64,000 bases of DNA, taken from NCBI GenBank assembly GCA_964019695.1, contig OZ026516.1:99014368-99078367 (forward strand), in the 5' to 3' direction. Origin of the DNA: Loripinus fragilis. Taxonomy: Eukaryota > Mollusca > Bivalvia > Lucinida > Lucinidae. The notes beneath the pieces are model-generated. The model was not told the origin of the DNA, searched no databases, and saw nothing but the letters and a program-made list of their open reading frames with translations. The translations under genes were made by a program, and so were the position numbers. Shown in pieces: positions 26,901 through 41,900 of this stretch. Numbering within the stretch: the first letter of the stretch is position 1; every line of letters begins with the position of its first letter.

Positions 26901-29900
26901 AACTCTTTGCCTACTGGATAATTTTTTGAATGCTTTATTTTCGTTTGATAATTTTTTTTTCAAATAAACTTCTTTGAAAAACTCTTTCAGAAATACCATC
27001 AGAGGATCAATCAGTTTGGATCCAGATTAGTCAGACACTTTGTGTGTCCTGATCTGGGTACAAACTTTTTTCAAACGTCATTTGCAAACGATAATAGTAG
27101 GCAAAGAAGTCATGTGAGAAACACAAATTACAGCTATCAGAGTTCTACATTTCGCAGTGTTTAATCAGGTAGAGCCCAACCTAATAACCTAAAAAACGTA
27201 AAGTTTCTATATCAAATGCTTATTAGGTATATAACAATAGGGGTTAAACGGTCATGTATTAGTGAATATATAATACAAGTTGAGGAAAAAAATACAATTT
27301 GAGGTTGTGATAAGCCTTTCATCGCTTTTTAGCAACAACTTTCTAAATTTAATAATACTGGAGTGCAAAGTAGGGTTTCTATTTATCATTTGATACTTGC
27401 ATACCTTTGAATTGCTTTGTTGTTGTTTTTGTAAACCCTTTGTTTATTTGAAACCACTAAACAGGTACAATGACAAACAGGGAAGACACAGATGAAATGC
27501 AGCATAAAGCTGCATTTCACCAGGGTATGCACTGTTTGTTAAGATTGAACCAGCCCTCAGGGGCAGAAATAAATCATAATTTAGAAAATTCTAACCCTGA
27601 TCCCTAAAAGTACACCATGGGGGTCACTGGACATTTCGGCCCATAACAATTTCGGCCCATGTCAATTTTGGCCCATAACCAAATCGGCCTATACAATTTC
27701 GGCCCACAGGTATAATAAGGTATAATTGGTATGTTTGTCTATAATTGGTATAATTAGGTCGGCTTACCTCTCATTATGTCCACAAACATAATAATTAATA
27801 AGAATGGTTCATTTTGATTGATTAGGATTTTGTATGTAAGAGAAGAGTTCATCACATAGGCAACAGGCAGCCATGTCTCAGATGAGCCTGCGCATTTGCG
27901 CACTCTTGTCAGAGCGCTTCCTGCTTGCATATGAAACGCAAGCAATTCTTTCTTAATCCAATGATTCAGCTTAACTCACTGAACAAGTTGTTTTTGCTAA
28001 ATGAAAATAGTTATGTGATTTATGATTATTTCTTCGAGTAAAGATACCAGTCTAAGCGATTTCTAGTCTTTACTAGTTTGTAAAGTAAATCAATTTTCAT
28101 TTTTTTTTCTCGATAGTAACTCTATTTATCAATTTTAAATATTTTCAATAATATATAATATCTTTTGCAGAAATCCAGGTTAACAAAATTTATGGGCCAA
28201 AATTGCTATGGGCCGAAATTGACATGGGCCGAAATTGACATGGGCCGATTTTGTTATGGGCCGAAATGACCAGGAACCACCATGGGCAGTTCCATACTAA
28301 TTACATCAATATGTATGGGAAAATCCAATGGAATACAATTGGTTAACAATATCAAGAGCATATAAACAGTCATGATGAGCCATTAATTATGATACCTTTC
28401 TAATACACCAGTGTTTTAGACCAAATTGTTATATTACTCCTGGATGTAACAGTATATATGATAGACGACATTTAATTGAATTATGTTATGTGTTCTAGCT
28501 TACAAGCTGCATATGAGTTGGCATAGGCGGATCTAGAAAGCTTTGTCAGAAGGGGTCTAACTCTGACAAGGTTTTTTATAAGAGGAGAAAGAATCCAAAT
28601 ACGAGTAAAATAGAGTCATCATCGGCCCGCCAGCAAAACGCCATTTAAATGGTATTTCGCTGGCGTGCCCATGATGGACGAACATTAAATGCTGGCTTGG
28701 TAGCTTTGTGCTTTTTCAGGGCAAAATGAGGCGTCTGATCAGGTTTCCCACTGTTTGCTTACAGAAGTTCTTTTAAAATTTGTATAAAAATGAAAAATAC
28801 CACCCAACATCCCTAAAATTGGAAATTGACTCGTCCAATTGTTAAGGATGGGAAAATATATTCAGCATACATGGGTTAAGATCCTCTATGTCTCTGAAAC
28901 TGACAAGATGCCTTAAGCCATTTTCTTTCACAATGCCTACAAACATGTACAATGTACCAGGACAAACAACGAATACCACACATAAAATGTCTCATTATGC
29001 CCAAGGTCACCAGAATCTGCACTGTTTGCAAATATAAACCATATTTGCGTGGTAGAAATACATAAAAAATTAAGTATACCCGTTATCCATTAAGATATGA
29101 AATGGACAATTCCTTACTCATTCAATCAACATGCATAGGAAATCTAAAAGAATGAAAACAGAAACCTTGTGGCTAACCCCGGCAGTAGGTTTTCTCCTAT
29201 ATATGGTGGTCTAAGTGGTGTGTACTCTTTTATATGGACTGCGTCGCGAGAAAACCTGTCTTCGGGGTTCCGTCAAACCGGATTTCAAACTGGTCTCCTG
29301 AGCTACAGAGACTAGCTAGAAATTTGGATTTTTTCTGTAGCAATACCTGTAGCAAACTTATATATAATACTTTCCAAAAAAGTGAATAACATAGGCGCTG
29401 ATCAGACTGCGCAGATGCTCAGGCTGGTCTGCCTCTGTGTTGTTCGCAAACCCCCAAAGACAGGTTTTCTCACGTCGAGGCCCATATGATGGCATTTGGC
29501 CATTAGGGCTGGCAATATTGATAGACTGTCTAGAGGCTATGTGGCAGAGCTGCTGGTAGCTGAAGACAGGGACTTCATCTATATGGGTTGTTTTAGAGTC
29601 CATCAAATTTGTTGGGTTTGAGTTTTTGTATTTATATTGCAAATTTTGACCATATTGGTTTTGCTAAAAGTGCCTTTTGTCATCTACTGATAACCATTGC
29701 ATACAGTTTGGACACTATATGGCCAGAAGGAACCCCTGGTGTTATATGGATTCAAGCCGTTTGACACTGATGTTAAATTCTAAAAGATTTTTTATATGTT
29801 TACTTTTTGATCAAATCAGCAAATGACAAAAACTCATCCGTCATCATGGAAATAATTCAATTCATTATCATAAGCACTCACTCAGACCAACACAATAGAT

Positions 29901-32900
29901 CACCAACCTTTTGTCATGAAATTCTTCGCCTTTTCCATAATAGCACCATCAATGTTATTGATAGCTTCCAAATACTTCACAACAAAAATGTTAGGAGCAA
30001 AGTTTAACATATTCTGTTCGCCACATCCATATGGCATCTTCAGCAGGCTCTCCAGACCATTTATGGAGGGTCCCATCAAATCACCTAGTGAATATATAGC
30101 ACAAGTTTTGTCACTAGCATCAGGTATCACTTCCCTGCCAGATGATGTAATACATATTTTTCCATCTTTCTTTCACTATGCATTTACAAATGTTACAATG
30201 TGTTTACAGTAAAACCTGTGTAAACAGCCACTCACAAAAAGACCAATAATTGGTTTTTCACGACCAATTATCGCTGAATGCAGGTCAAAAGTATTGCAGA
30301 ATGCTCCAAGGGGAGCATTCTGCAATGTTTTCGACCTTCATCAAGCTACCATTTGTCATTAAGATGTTTATTTTGTCTATATTTGAGAGGCCGTTTTACA
30401 CGGGTTTTACTGTATGTTAAAGATATGATGGCCCAGATATTTCAATCCTAATTAACCAAACATTACTTCGACTTGCCATATTTGACCTAATAAGTGCAGT
30501 ATTCTCTTTTTTGCAAACTTTTATACTATTTTTTTGTAAACAGTGTCGACCTGGATCACCTGACTTCTGATAATCAAAAATATAAAAAATCACACTTTTC
30601 AGACACTAGGCGGTGGTTCAGTTGTTGTTGGTTCGTTGTAAATTGTTGCTCCCATTGTTTGTGGGAGATCTGTGTTTGGTCCTTGTTTTGTTACTCCATA
30701 CTTTGTGTCCTTCTAGTTTTGCAAACATCTTGATGGGGAAGGGAGAGCTGGTTGCTTTACTTTAACTGTATTCCTTTATGTCTTGTGACAGTTAGTGTTC
30801 GTGGCTTTTCCTGATGGTCCCATAGGTGATTGTGATATTTTCTGATCATACTCACTTGCTGTTTTACTAAATGAGTCTTTATCAATTATGAAATTGCAGG
30901 AGTGAATCTTTTGAAATCTGAAAACCAGATGCTGTTTTCAGCCTTTAAAGTACTCATTGTGCGTTGCACATACAAATTTGGTACATATCACATGTGTAAG
31001 AAGCCAAAGCTCACGGAAGGCTACAAAGCCACCCAAGCTTACTTGTAAACACAAAATACTGGGTTAGGTGAAAGCTTAAGCCAAATATTAGAATTGTAGC
31101 CTTTCTAGCTCTACAGGCATGTTTATGTAGTGGTTTAACATAAATGTGATTAGAACTATTATCTATTAACTTGGAGCCCTTACAGGTAGTAAAGGCTCAG
31201 ACAAGTCTGCATAAATGCAGAATCACTTTAGAGCCCTAGCTGCTCACACTCTCAAATAAGGGGAATATATGAAAACTTTAACAATAATTTGGGCTTGCAT
31301 ATTTTGTTTCCACAACTACTTCTGATCAATGCTTGCTAATACCCACCTATAACCGTCACGTCTACCCTCTCAGAGCCAGGTACTGTCATCACTGGAAATT
31401 CTACGGTGTCTGTTGTTGTAAACTGTCCACCATTTCTTAAGTCTATCATAACAGGCAGTGTGTACTCCCTGGGGCTACCCTCTGCCTACAATCCCATATG
31501 ATAAGGACATTATTGCAAGACAACCTGGTTTTGGTGTTTCTGAACAAAAAAGATGAAGACTGACCAGCGCATATGCACAGTCTGATCACTGTCTTCGTTT
31601 TTCACTCTTATAAATATATGAGAGTAAAATGTAGAGTAAAATTTCAAAATCACATTAAGTATTTAAATGTTCGATTATTTTAGTCATGACATGAGATTTC
31701 CAACAATGTGGTATGTGCAACCAGCAAAGGCTAAGATGAGACTTCGCATATGTGCAGTCTCATCATAATATTTGCTGGTCGCTTGAATATTCTATAAGTA
31801 TTAAGCTGCTGGCTGAACATTACATTGAGTTTCAAAGCCTAACAGGTGGCTGTCAGGGTCGTCTGAGTCTATTCGTGCCAAAATGCCACATTGTTGAACT
31901 AACAAGTTGCACCTAATTTGTAATATTTGTATTGGATTAAGTATGACCCTGTCATTAAGTAGCAAATGTGTCAATTTAGGAATGTCATTTGTCAACATGT
32001 AATTAGGGCCGTCAGTCCAAATATTGTATATGTCGTTTCAAATAATCTGTTAAACCCGGTACATCAGAAATAGAAAAAAATACAAATTTAGATAACAGTA
32101 CACTTGCTCTATTGGTCTGTTAAAACGAATAAATGGAAAGTGAAATCACTTTCACGCCCCTCTCATTGGCTTAAACTGTATTCCCCTCTCTGTCAGAATC
32201 TTCTAATCTTTAAGGACCAAAATATTTGAAAAAAACAACATTTTTTATAAATACTGACACTATTTATGATATTTTCATATTCTGGTCCTTCGGGAGTATT
32301 GGGTTCTGATGGAAAACTGAATAATGTGGAAGACAGTGCTAATTCTGAAGGATCCATTTTTCCAGATTATTTATCTTAGGAGGAGAGATTCTACAAAGAA
32401 CCATATGACACAATGACAGCTGTTGCGATCTTAAAAAAAGGAAAAAAAAAACGCATCTTTAAGAAATATATAAAACCGCAATAATTTGAAAACAACAGAC
32501 TCAGTTACATTAAATTCATCTGTTTTGTAAAGACCTCTGTGGTTTTATAGTATTCCTATCTGAATTTCGTATATTGCGAATCCACCCAATATAAACGGGA
32601 CCAATTTCTGCTATAGACATGTGGTGCCTAAATAATTATATATTGGCATATCTATTAGTGGAGACTTTGTGTAACTTCAACATCCCAAAAATAGAAGCAA
32701 ATTCATATCAAAACTGCAAAAAATATGAGGTTCACACCTTTATTATGTCAGAAATCAGTATGCAAGGTTTACATAAAAAGGAATAAAAACTGTTGGAGTT
32801 ACAGATTACACAATGTAAGTACCCCAAAGAAGGTGTAGATGTAAACAGGTCTTTGTTCAACACTTCAAAAAATATGATAAAATATCAAATGCGCACAACA

Positions 32901-35900
32901 TTAGAGGTGCACATCTTCAGTGTGTGAACAATCATTATGCAAAATTTTAAAATACAGGCATAAAACCTGTTGGAGTTACTGGTAAATCACATATTACACA
33001 AGGTAAGCATCACAAAGGTGGTGTAGAATTATAATGGATAAGTTAAACAATCCTAAATAATATATCAAAATATTATCAAATGTGTACAAAATAAGAGATG
33101 CACATCTTCAGTGTGTAAAAATCATTATAGAAAGTTTGAATATAAACAAATGAAAACGTTTTTGAGTTACTAATTACACAAACTAGACACCCCAAAAGTG
33201 TTGCGGATGGACAGACTGATGGACGGAGTTGACCTACTGTTAGACACAGGTTAAAACAAATAATTTCACCTCATGTTAATGTAAGCTTCAGTGATTTCTG
33301 AAAAAGAAGTTTGATTAAACTGACAGAATGTCTTTATGTGTAACATTTTTCAGACTGATCAAATGTCAACACTGCTGAAAATTAAATTGGCTATATTTAT
33401 TGACATATAGACGTTCCTTTGGTCTTCGTTATATAGTTTATATAGCTATATGTATCCCAAGCTTAAGAGCCATTTCATGTCAGACCAAAACTGTTTACCC
33501 CTTTGAAAAAATATCCAGACACATGTTTGCTGTGTAATTTGAAAACTCACCCACCAAATTAATTGTTACAGATTTTAATATTCTAAATACTCACTTCAAC
33601 AAGCAGTTCTTTTACAAGAGCATCCGCCTGGGTACTGGTTCTTGCTATGACATTAATCTTTACTCGTCCAAGTTTCCGTGGCAAAATAGGGAATTGTGCA
33701 CTCTCTGCACCATCTGGAGGTACCTGCAAAAATACTACCTCTGACCAATACCAGTTGAGCATGTGTTATAACTAATTTTCCTTGATAAATTCATTTGGTC
33801 TTGTCAAAGGAAAACTAAGACCCTCCCAGGGTATGTGTTTCCTTGTCCAGAGATAGGAAATCACTATCCAATGGCGCTACATATTTACCAGTAAATGATT
33901 GCCTAAGCCTTAATCTGTTTATAATGTTGTGTATGCTTTACACTTTACAATCTCCCATCGCTACAATTAAATAACTCAGTTTAACATAAATGTATGAAAC
34001 CTATTAACTTTACATGAGGATAATTATATCATTATGTTCTAAATCATAAAAGTTTTATGTGCCACGGTGTTGTCTGCAGTTTGTGATTGTGGTATTTCCT
34101 GATCATACTCACTTACTATTTTTAAAGGTATTTGTTGAATGGTAAATGAATTACAGAGACATAAAACAGACTATTTTAATTTAATGCTTTATTTATTTTA
34201 CAAGGATTCCCAACAGCACAGGGGCTTCTAGTTGGTCTCCATACATATAACATAACAATTAAACAATATGACAATATATATGATGACGCGGACATACATA
34301 CACGTACGTATCTGTCAGACATACAGACAGACAGACACACAGACAAGTAGACGAAAACAAGACACAAAAGGGTAGAGAGAGGACATAGAGCAGTCACTCT
34401 ATTGAGACAGTGGATATTAGATAGTATTTAATGACAATGTTGCGCCAGCAGTGCTAATAGTAGCGAGTCTTCAAAAATTATTGCTGAAATATAAACAGCA
34501 GCATCTTTAAATAACTGATGTTTAACGTCAACCATTTAAAGATGCAATTTACAAGCCATCTCATGTTTAATAACTCTATGTTGTGTTGGCGCAACCACAC
34601 TGATGCGCAAATTATTCGAAACATGAAAAGAAAAGCCTGATAGGAGGACCTTTTGCGGCTTCAGGTTTCTCATACTTCTTTGAGTAAACATTAATAATAG
34701 GTTGAGGTGTCAATTAATTCTTGGAAAGTATTAAAACGTTTTGTTGAGTCTATATATTTGAATACATCATCTAGAATTGAAGTATTTTCATCATACGATG
34801 CGTCTAAGGAGCCTTCTAGGAGTAATTTACATATATACTTAGGCATCAATGTAATAAATGTATTATAATTAACGTTTGGAAATAGTTCATTTGATATATT
34901 TTTAAGTAGTAATCGTCTTTCATTGTTGAATTTAGGGTAAATTAGAAAATAGTGTTCTTCTGATTCTGTGGTTCCTCCACAATCTGGATTGGAAATGCTG
35001 GGAGAGTCTACAAGATTGTAGCGGTGTATATGAGAATTTAGGTGGCTAAGGCCTAATCTTATTCTACAATGATTTACTTTACTGAGACCATGATCATTAG
35101 AATACAGTTTGTTTTGAACTAGTGGCTCACATAAGGACCTTATTCTTGTTTTAAAGATATTCAGAGACTGTGATTGTTTTACATCGTTCGGTAGCTTATT
35201 CCAATCACGAGTTGTCTTTGGAAAATAAGATTTGGAAAAGGATTCCCTATGAATTAATGGTACAAGGAAGGAGTTGTTTCTTCAAAGCTGATAGATATTT
35301 GTATTATGTAGTATAAAGTTACATAAATGTTTTAAGTATTGAGGGGTCAAGTCATTTAATATTTTATAAAATAAGACAAGCCTGTGACTTGTTCTTCTAT
35401 TTTTTAATTTTGGCCATCCTAACTCTTTTAATAATTTTTCATTGCTGGTGATCCTGAATGCACCAGTACATAATAAGCTGGCTTTTTTTGTAGTTTGCCA
35501 AGTTGTTCACTTTCATACATGGTACAAGAATCATAAATAACATCACAATAATCGAGTAAGGTAAGTATCATGCTTTTGTATAGCTTATCAAGGCAACTTC
35601 TTGGTAAAATATGTTTTGACCTACGCATCATTGAGAGTCTTTTTTGGCTTTGGCCAGAATTCCATTTATATGAGATGACCAAGACATGTTGTTACTAATC
35701 GTTAATCCCAAGTGTTTATAATTATTTACTTCGGTAAGTTTTGTGTCATTTAGAAGTAAGTCAGGATGCATTGCACGTGTTTTCGTTTAGATACTTGAAT
35801 ATATTCGGTCTTTAGTGCATTAAAAGTAATTAACCATTGGGTACCATAGATGGAGATTTTGAGCAAATCGTCGTTTATTACTTTAAAATCATCATGACTA

Positions 35901-38900
35901 TCTAGACATTTTAGACAATAGACTATGTCAAAATCAAATGTCACAATAGTATTTGAAATGGCTTCTGCTGAAAATTGCAACGATGTGTATATACTCTAAC
36001 AATAAGGTATGTCTGCTTGATGTTTATGTCTATGAACGCATTCTATCAAGTATTCACATTATGAACTTTAATCATTTACCAACGTTGTGCACTTAAGCAA
36101 AATTCATTTGACAATCATTATAGCTACAGACAACGCAGCGAACACAAGTACTCTTATAATCAAAAAGTGGTAACATCAATAGCTTGTGTGTCCATCATAA
36201 TCTCAAACCGTTCAAACACATTTAAACATCACTGAGCAAATTAAGATGCTATGCGTGCTAGCTGTATGCATTGCTTTCATGGCCACAGCAATTTTAATCT
36301 GTAACATATCCCGATGTCACAAAACATCGATGAAGATATTCATGATCAGAAAATTCATTGTTGGTCAAGCATTTGATAATCAACTGAATCGGACAAATTT
36401 GATTTTTTTCGTCATCATAAGCATTTTAATATTAATTGAGACTAATCAGGTGTCAAAAAAATTGATAATTGAAATTTTCTGATTATTTCTTGGTTTGAGG
36501 TGGGGTATAAAACACAAATTTATTGATCTTTGATTACCAACATCCGCCATAGTTTTTGATTTTCTCTTCTGTGTTATTGTTATCATACACAAATACAACA
36601 AATTCAAACAAAAACGGTGTAAAAATAATGTTAAGTTAAGGAGATGTGAAAGTTCCTAAACTATTATTTGTGTAATTCAAATGGAGGTAATTTCAGATAA
36701 TTTCGTAAATTAAAGGGTTTGAGCCTCAATTCTGATCGTTTAATATGCAGACTTTGGGTTTTTTGTTGTTTTTACTTTGTTGGATGTTCCTGGTTGCCAT
36801 TTAACGTAAATATCGAAAAGATCAACGGTTGCGTTGGGAGATTTGATAAATATACAAATAGTATACTCTTCAGTGGGACAGTGCATTTGTTCAGACACGT
36901 CTGATGTTTACTGCTTCCCCTCATGAGATGACTCAAATGCAGAAATGAATGACAGGCCATTTAGGAGTTATCATATTATTGTAAAGAATACAAGTATTTA
37001 GCATCAAGACAAATATAGAAAAAAAGCTTACCGATACTGTCACTGTGACATTGGTGGATTCAGTAGACATGATATTGCCACTGTATACAATGTTATCAAA
37101 GTCAGCACTCGCAGTTAGCGTTACATATGCCTGAAAATATTAGCAAGTATGTCAATGGAATGTTTGTATATGCTATGCTGAAGCCATTCTTAAAGTATGT
37201 ACATTCAGCTAATCAGCTATCAAGTAAGTCAAGAGGCCTTTTGCTTGCCCTGAGCCTTCATCTTCTATCTGACTGTGTAAGTGAAAACATAGAATGCATA
37301 GACTGCACATAGTCTTTGCTGGTTAATTGTGTTATAAGTACAAAAACATCAATGGCTGGCTACTAGATGCCAAGCAAAAATATGACATCTTGTAACAACC
37401 ATAAGTTTTTGGCTTCATGGAAGTGAGCTCAAACTTACATATGATTAAATATTTTGCTAAATCTATCTGAAAACACTTTTTATCATCTATTCGTTTAAAA
37501 TTAGAGGTGTATTCTGTTATAGAGTGTCTCTGTTTGATTTACTTGTATGTGCTACTAAAATAACATTCATCTGCAAACAACAAACAGTTGTTACCAACAG
37601 GATCTGATATGCCATGGCATAAATGAAAAGTGGTCCAATTATTGATCCCCGGTGAACACTATATGAAATTTCACAGGTGATAATTATGGTCTTGTTTACT
37701 TATTTTCGATCTGTGACGTCATTATAATGTTACGTCATCATTCCACATTTCAGCGAATTCAGGATTTTCTTAAAGTCTCTTTCATGTTTTTCCAATATAA
37801 AATTAGGTATTTAGTGGTGAGGAAGAAAATGAATCCATTATTCGTGTGAGGGTAGGGTAGAAAAATCATACCCTTGTGATCACAATTTGTCATCACTTGG
37901 CAAGCCTTTTGATGCCAATCGAAGATCCTCTGAATGGATTTTCTATCCCACCCTAATTTTTATGATGGATTCTTATATTGTTGATGCTCTCATTGTACAT
38001 GTGGGTTTGTGTGGGGTCTTTGTTTTGTGGTGTAATTCTAAGCGTCTTTTCTAGTCTTAAAGTCATCTTGCTGAGGAAAAGATAGCAGGTTGCTTTACTT
38101 GATTGGGCTCTTGCTACCGTATGGCTCTTAGTGTTGTGTGTCTCTTAAACCCTGTGCTGTGATATGTGATTTTGAAATTTCTGGGTCAAATACATTTGCT
38201 TTTCATGTGTAAAATGTTTCAAATACATCAATGAGTTATTGGCAATCTAATAAATAAAGCCCTAACCATCTAGATACATATTCACTGAGACAGACAGCTT
38301 TGGGTTTCATTAACAAAATGCCATAGGCAACTGAATCAAAACGCGTTGTATATGTCTAAAAGTATCATGTCAAATAGATGACCCTGGCCCAGTTGCAAAT
38401 TGTATAAGTCTGTGAACTCAATCAAACACGTGAAAGATGATTTTTTTAAAAAGCTTGACTGTAATTTCTGTAAAAGCTTCTTCTCATTGAGATATGACTC
38501 GACTTGGTCATTAAGAAATCTCTCAATAATCCTAGACATGATAGTCAAAAACTATACAGGTCATTTATATCCTTCTTTTGTTTTATCATTTTAAGAGATA
38601 CATCAACTACTCTTGCAGATTTAAGATCATTAGGCCCAACACCTTGTAAAAAGGTAGTTTGCTCTTCTTAAGATAATCACATGCATGCAGTTCCATAGAC
38701 ACTTGATGTTTTATGCTAATACGTGTAAAATTTTAAAAAGATCTCAGCTATGGGTCACTGCAAAATAGAACATTCATGTAACTACGTAAAATAGTCAGGT
38801 GACTAGCAATTTGGTGTGCTTTGAGCATACTTGAAGCTCAAATACCGGCAGCATTTCTATTCCAGAAGATATAGTTAATCCAACACACCAGGTGGAAGAA

Positions 38901-41900
38901 AGAATCTTACTTAGTAACACCAGCATTGATAACCTCAAATATGTAAACTTTGGTTTATACTTACATAAACCGGTTCTGGACTATAGTTGAACACTGTCGC
39001 TTGAATTACCAATTGTTCCCCTCTTATTACTGAGTAGGGTAGCTGTACACTAGTGAAAAATTTCTTTGATATTTCAATCTGAAGTAAAAAAAATATTCAA
39101 AATTTACCATTTGAACTTTAAATGCACGAACTCCTTTAAAGATAACAATTATAATAGGGCATAACGAAAGTCTTAAGGCAGTAAAGCTGTCGCCAACTAA
39201 ACCTGAGGTTGACTATTCTCCCACTTAGCCATTTTATGTCAGTATATAACCCATATATGCCTTATGGAATTTCCAGCCCTTAGCAATTGGATGAGTCCAT
39301 TTCAAATTCAAAGGGTTACTGGGTAGTAAATTGCAACTTTCATTTAAAGTAAGTAAGGGTGCAAAGATCAGGAATCGATACAATCAAGTACCACACCTGA
39401 CCCAGGATACCAATGGGAAAGTGACAAACTCACAGTAGACACCACAAACGAGAGCAAAGAGGTCAGCCCTTTCCAAGCAGGTGACCACAAAGCACATATA
39501 AACAGACGCGCACAAAGACATAGCAAACACAAGACAGAACAAAAACATAAAAGATCCACAAAAGAAGTACCACCTTGGAACGGTCAGTAAAATATTCTAC
39601 TGGAGGGCTTCAACCGGTTTAACGGCGCCAACCTCACCCTTAATTCAGATGTAGCTCAAGACACATAGATATTTAGACCCTTAATTAAGACCCCTAACTT
39701 ATCAATGCATCATCTCCTAAAACATATAAATCAAGATATAACAAGGAGATAAAGCAAGGATAAGGACTCAACAGTAAATTAAACTGAATACCGGAGCAAA
39801 AGAAATCCAACAGGTGAACCCCCGTGGGCCGGACAAACAGCCAAAGCATCAGGCCCCTACAATCTCATCAATAGATAAGTCTTGAAGTCGGAACCATCAT
39901 AGAGTCTGAAGTCCGACCCACCGGTGTGCAATTAAAGAGGAAAGCAAAGTTGCCAACCGTGATTGGGTTGACTACCAAGCATGCAGTCTGTTGCAATACA
40001 TTAATGTTATAGCCAATCTTTTTATAATTGGAAATTATTTTAATGTACTGCGCTGAAAAATTATTAGAGCCATCAATCTTCTTCAATTTATACACCAAGT
40101 CACCATAGAAATCAGGTTCCGAAAGTCCAACTTGGAATTTAGAAATCAAATCATAGTATCGTCTATAAAATTTTGAAAATGGTTTGCTTAAAAGAGCATT
40201 CCATAAGAAAACAAGATAGAGCTGGATCAGGCGTCTCTGACGTCTGATATGGTTCTTTGCATTTTGTCAATATCCCATAAAATGGACGCTATGCTTATAT
40301 GGATTAATGAACGATTTTATTATCAGATTTAGGGGTTTATCCTAAACGTTTGTATCTTTGTATGATTTCTAGTTTACGTGAAATTATTGTGGAATGTTCT
40401 TGCTATATTCACGTTGGGTTGTTTTGTCACTTAATTTGTCATTCAAACTCTGTCTGGCAACCTATCTTGTCAGGTTATCAGGTGACCTAATCAAATTTGA
40501 TACGTTGTCAAAATAATCAAGGTAATAATGGTATGTTTTTCAGCATCCAAAATATATTTCTATGCCAAGCATTATATGGGCCTTGTCATGAGAAAACCTG
40601 TCTTTGGGGTTTCCGACAAGGTGAGTTACAAACCAATCTCCTCAGCTACAGAGACTAGCGAGAAAATTGAAATTTCACCTCTAGCAAGTTTATGTATAAT
40701 ACTTTCCAAAAAGCGAATAACAAAGGCGCCGATCATACTGCACGGATGCGCAGGCTGGTCCACGCCTTTGTTGTTCGCAAACGTCCAAAGACAGGTTTTC
40801 TCGCGTCACGGCTCATATCATGCCATCATGTAAATTTCTATTGATTAAGGTTGTGAGCAATTAACTGCTATGGAAATAACGATATTTGTAAACTTAAATG
40901 AATCACATAAAATAAACAGATGGGCAAATACAGTGGTGGCTGCAATAACTATTTATTTACTTTGTATAGCAGAGATAAAGATTATTGTTGTTTCGAATAT
41001 AAAGTGATAATAAGTAATTGAACTAGTTGAGAGATCTTGGTACTGATTGCATTAATTTTGCGCTTAGTCACACCTGTAACACGCATACCAGCATACACTA
41101 TTGGACAACAAATAGCCCGCCATTGAAATGCGGTTCTATTGGATTCTTCATGGTTTGTATTTTTTCATCAAACCTTTATCTACATCCCTTCTTTGTGTTG
41201 CGCTGGCATAGGAATCTCAGATGATACTGCGGATGCATATGCACTAAGTAGTAGAATAGTGTGTGCTCGCTCAATTACATTATGCCTACCTGTGCTGGTG
41301 CTTCTGATAAGCCTAGTCCTGCATGTTCATGGACAGCAAATGCTGTGGCAACCCAAGATGTGATTGTGTCTGGGGCGATTTCTGGCAACTCTGCATATCC
41401 AGTCGAACTGCAATATAGATTCATTTCTGTTAGTATTATTATTTTTATTATTTGCAATAAAAGGTTGCAGCTACAACTCTTGCAAATTCATGTTCCATAC
41501 GTGTATCAGCATGTGCAAAAATGAAAGGTGTGGGGCCCTTTATTCTTACAGTCTATCATTTTAGCATGTTAATGCCAATATATATAGATAGAATTGTGCT
41601 ATATTCTATAAAATTGGTATTTCCATATTAAATGGAGTTTTTAACTTCGCACATATTGTATAAGATGGGATATTTTTGAAAATATTGAGTGGCAGTTTAG
41701 AAGTTTCGTTCAGTATAGTTCAAGATAGATAAATTATTTGAGAGTAGAGTAAAATTGTGAATACTCTCTTATCCATCAGCTTAATTATTTGGTTAGGCTG
41801 CCCAAATGAACAGTCGTACTAGGACGGTTCATTTGAGTTCCCAAAACATATGTTTTGGTTGTGAAAGAAGAAAACTTGTTAATGCTAATGGAAATATCCA

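Noticed and set aside
30085..30130. Upstream extension of the thioester exon (VIPDASDK...)
   Set aside because: The acceptor at 30085-30086 gives the conserved VTVIG-DLMGPS junction in the correct phase; the extension is intron that happens to stay open.
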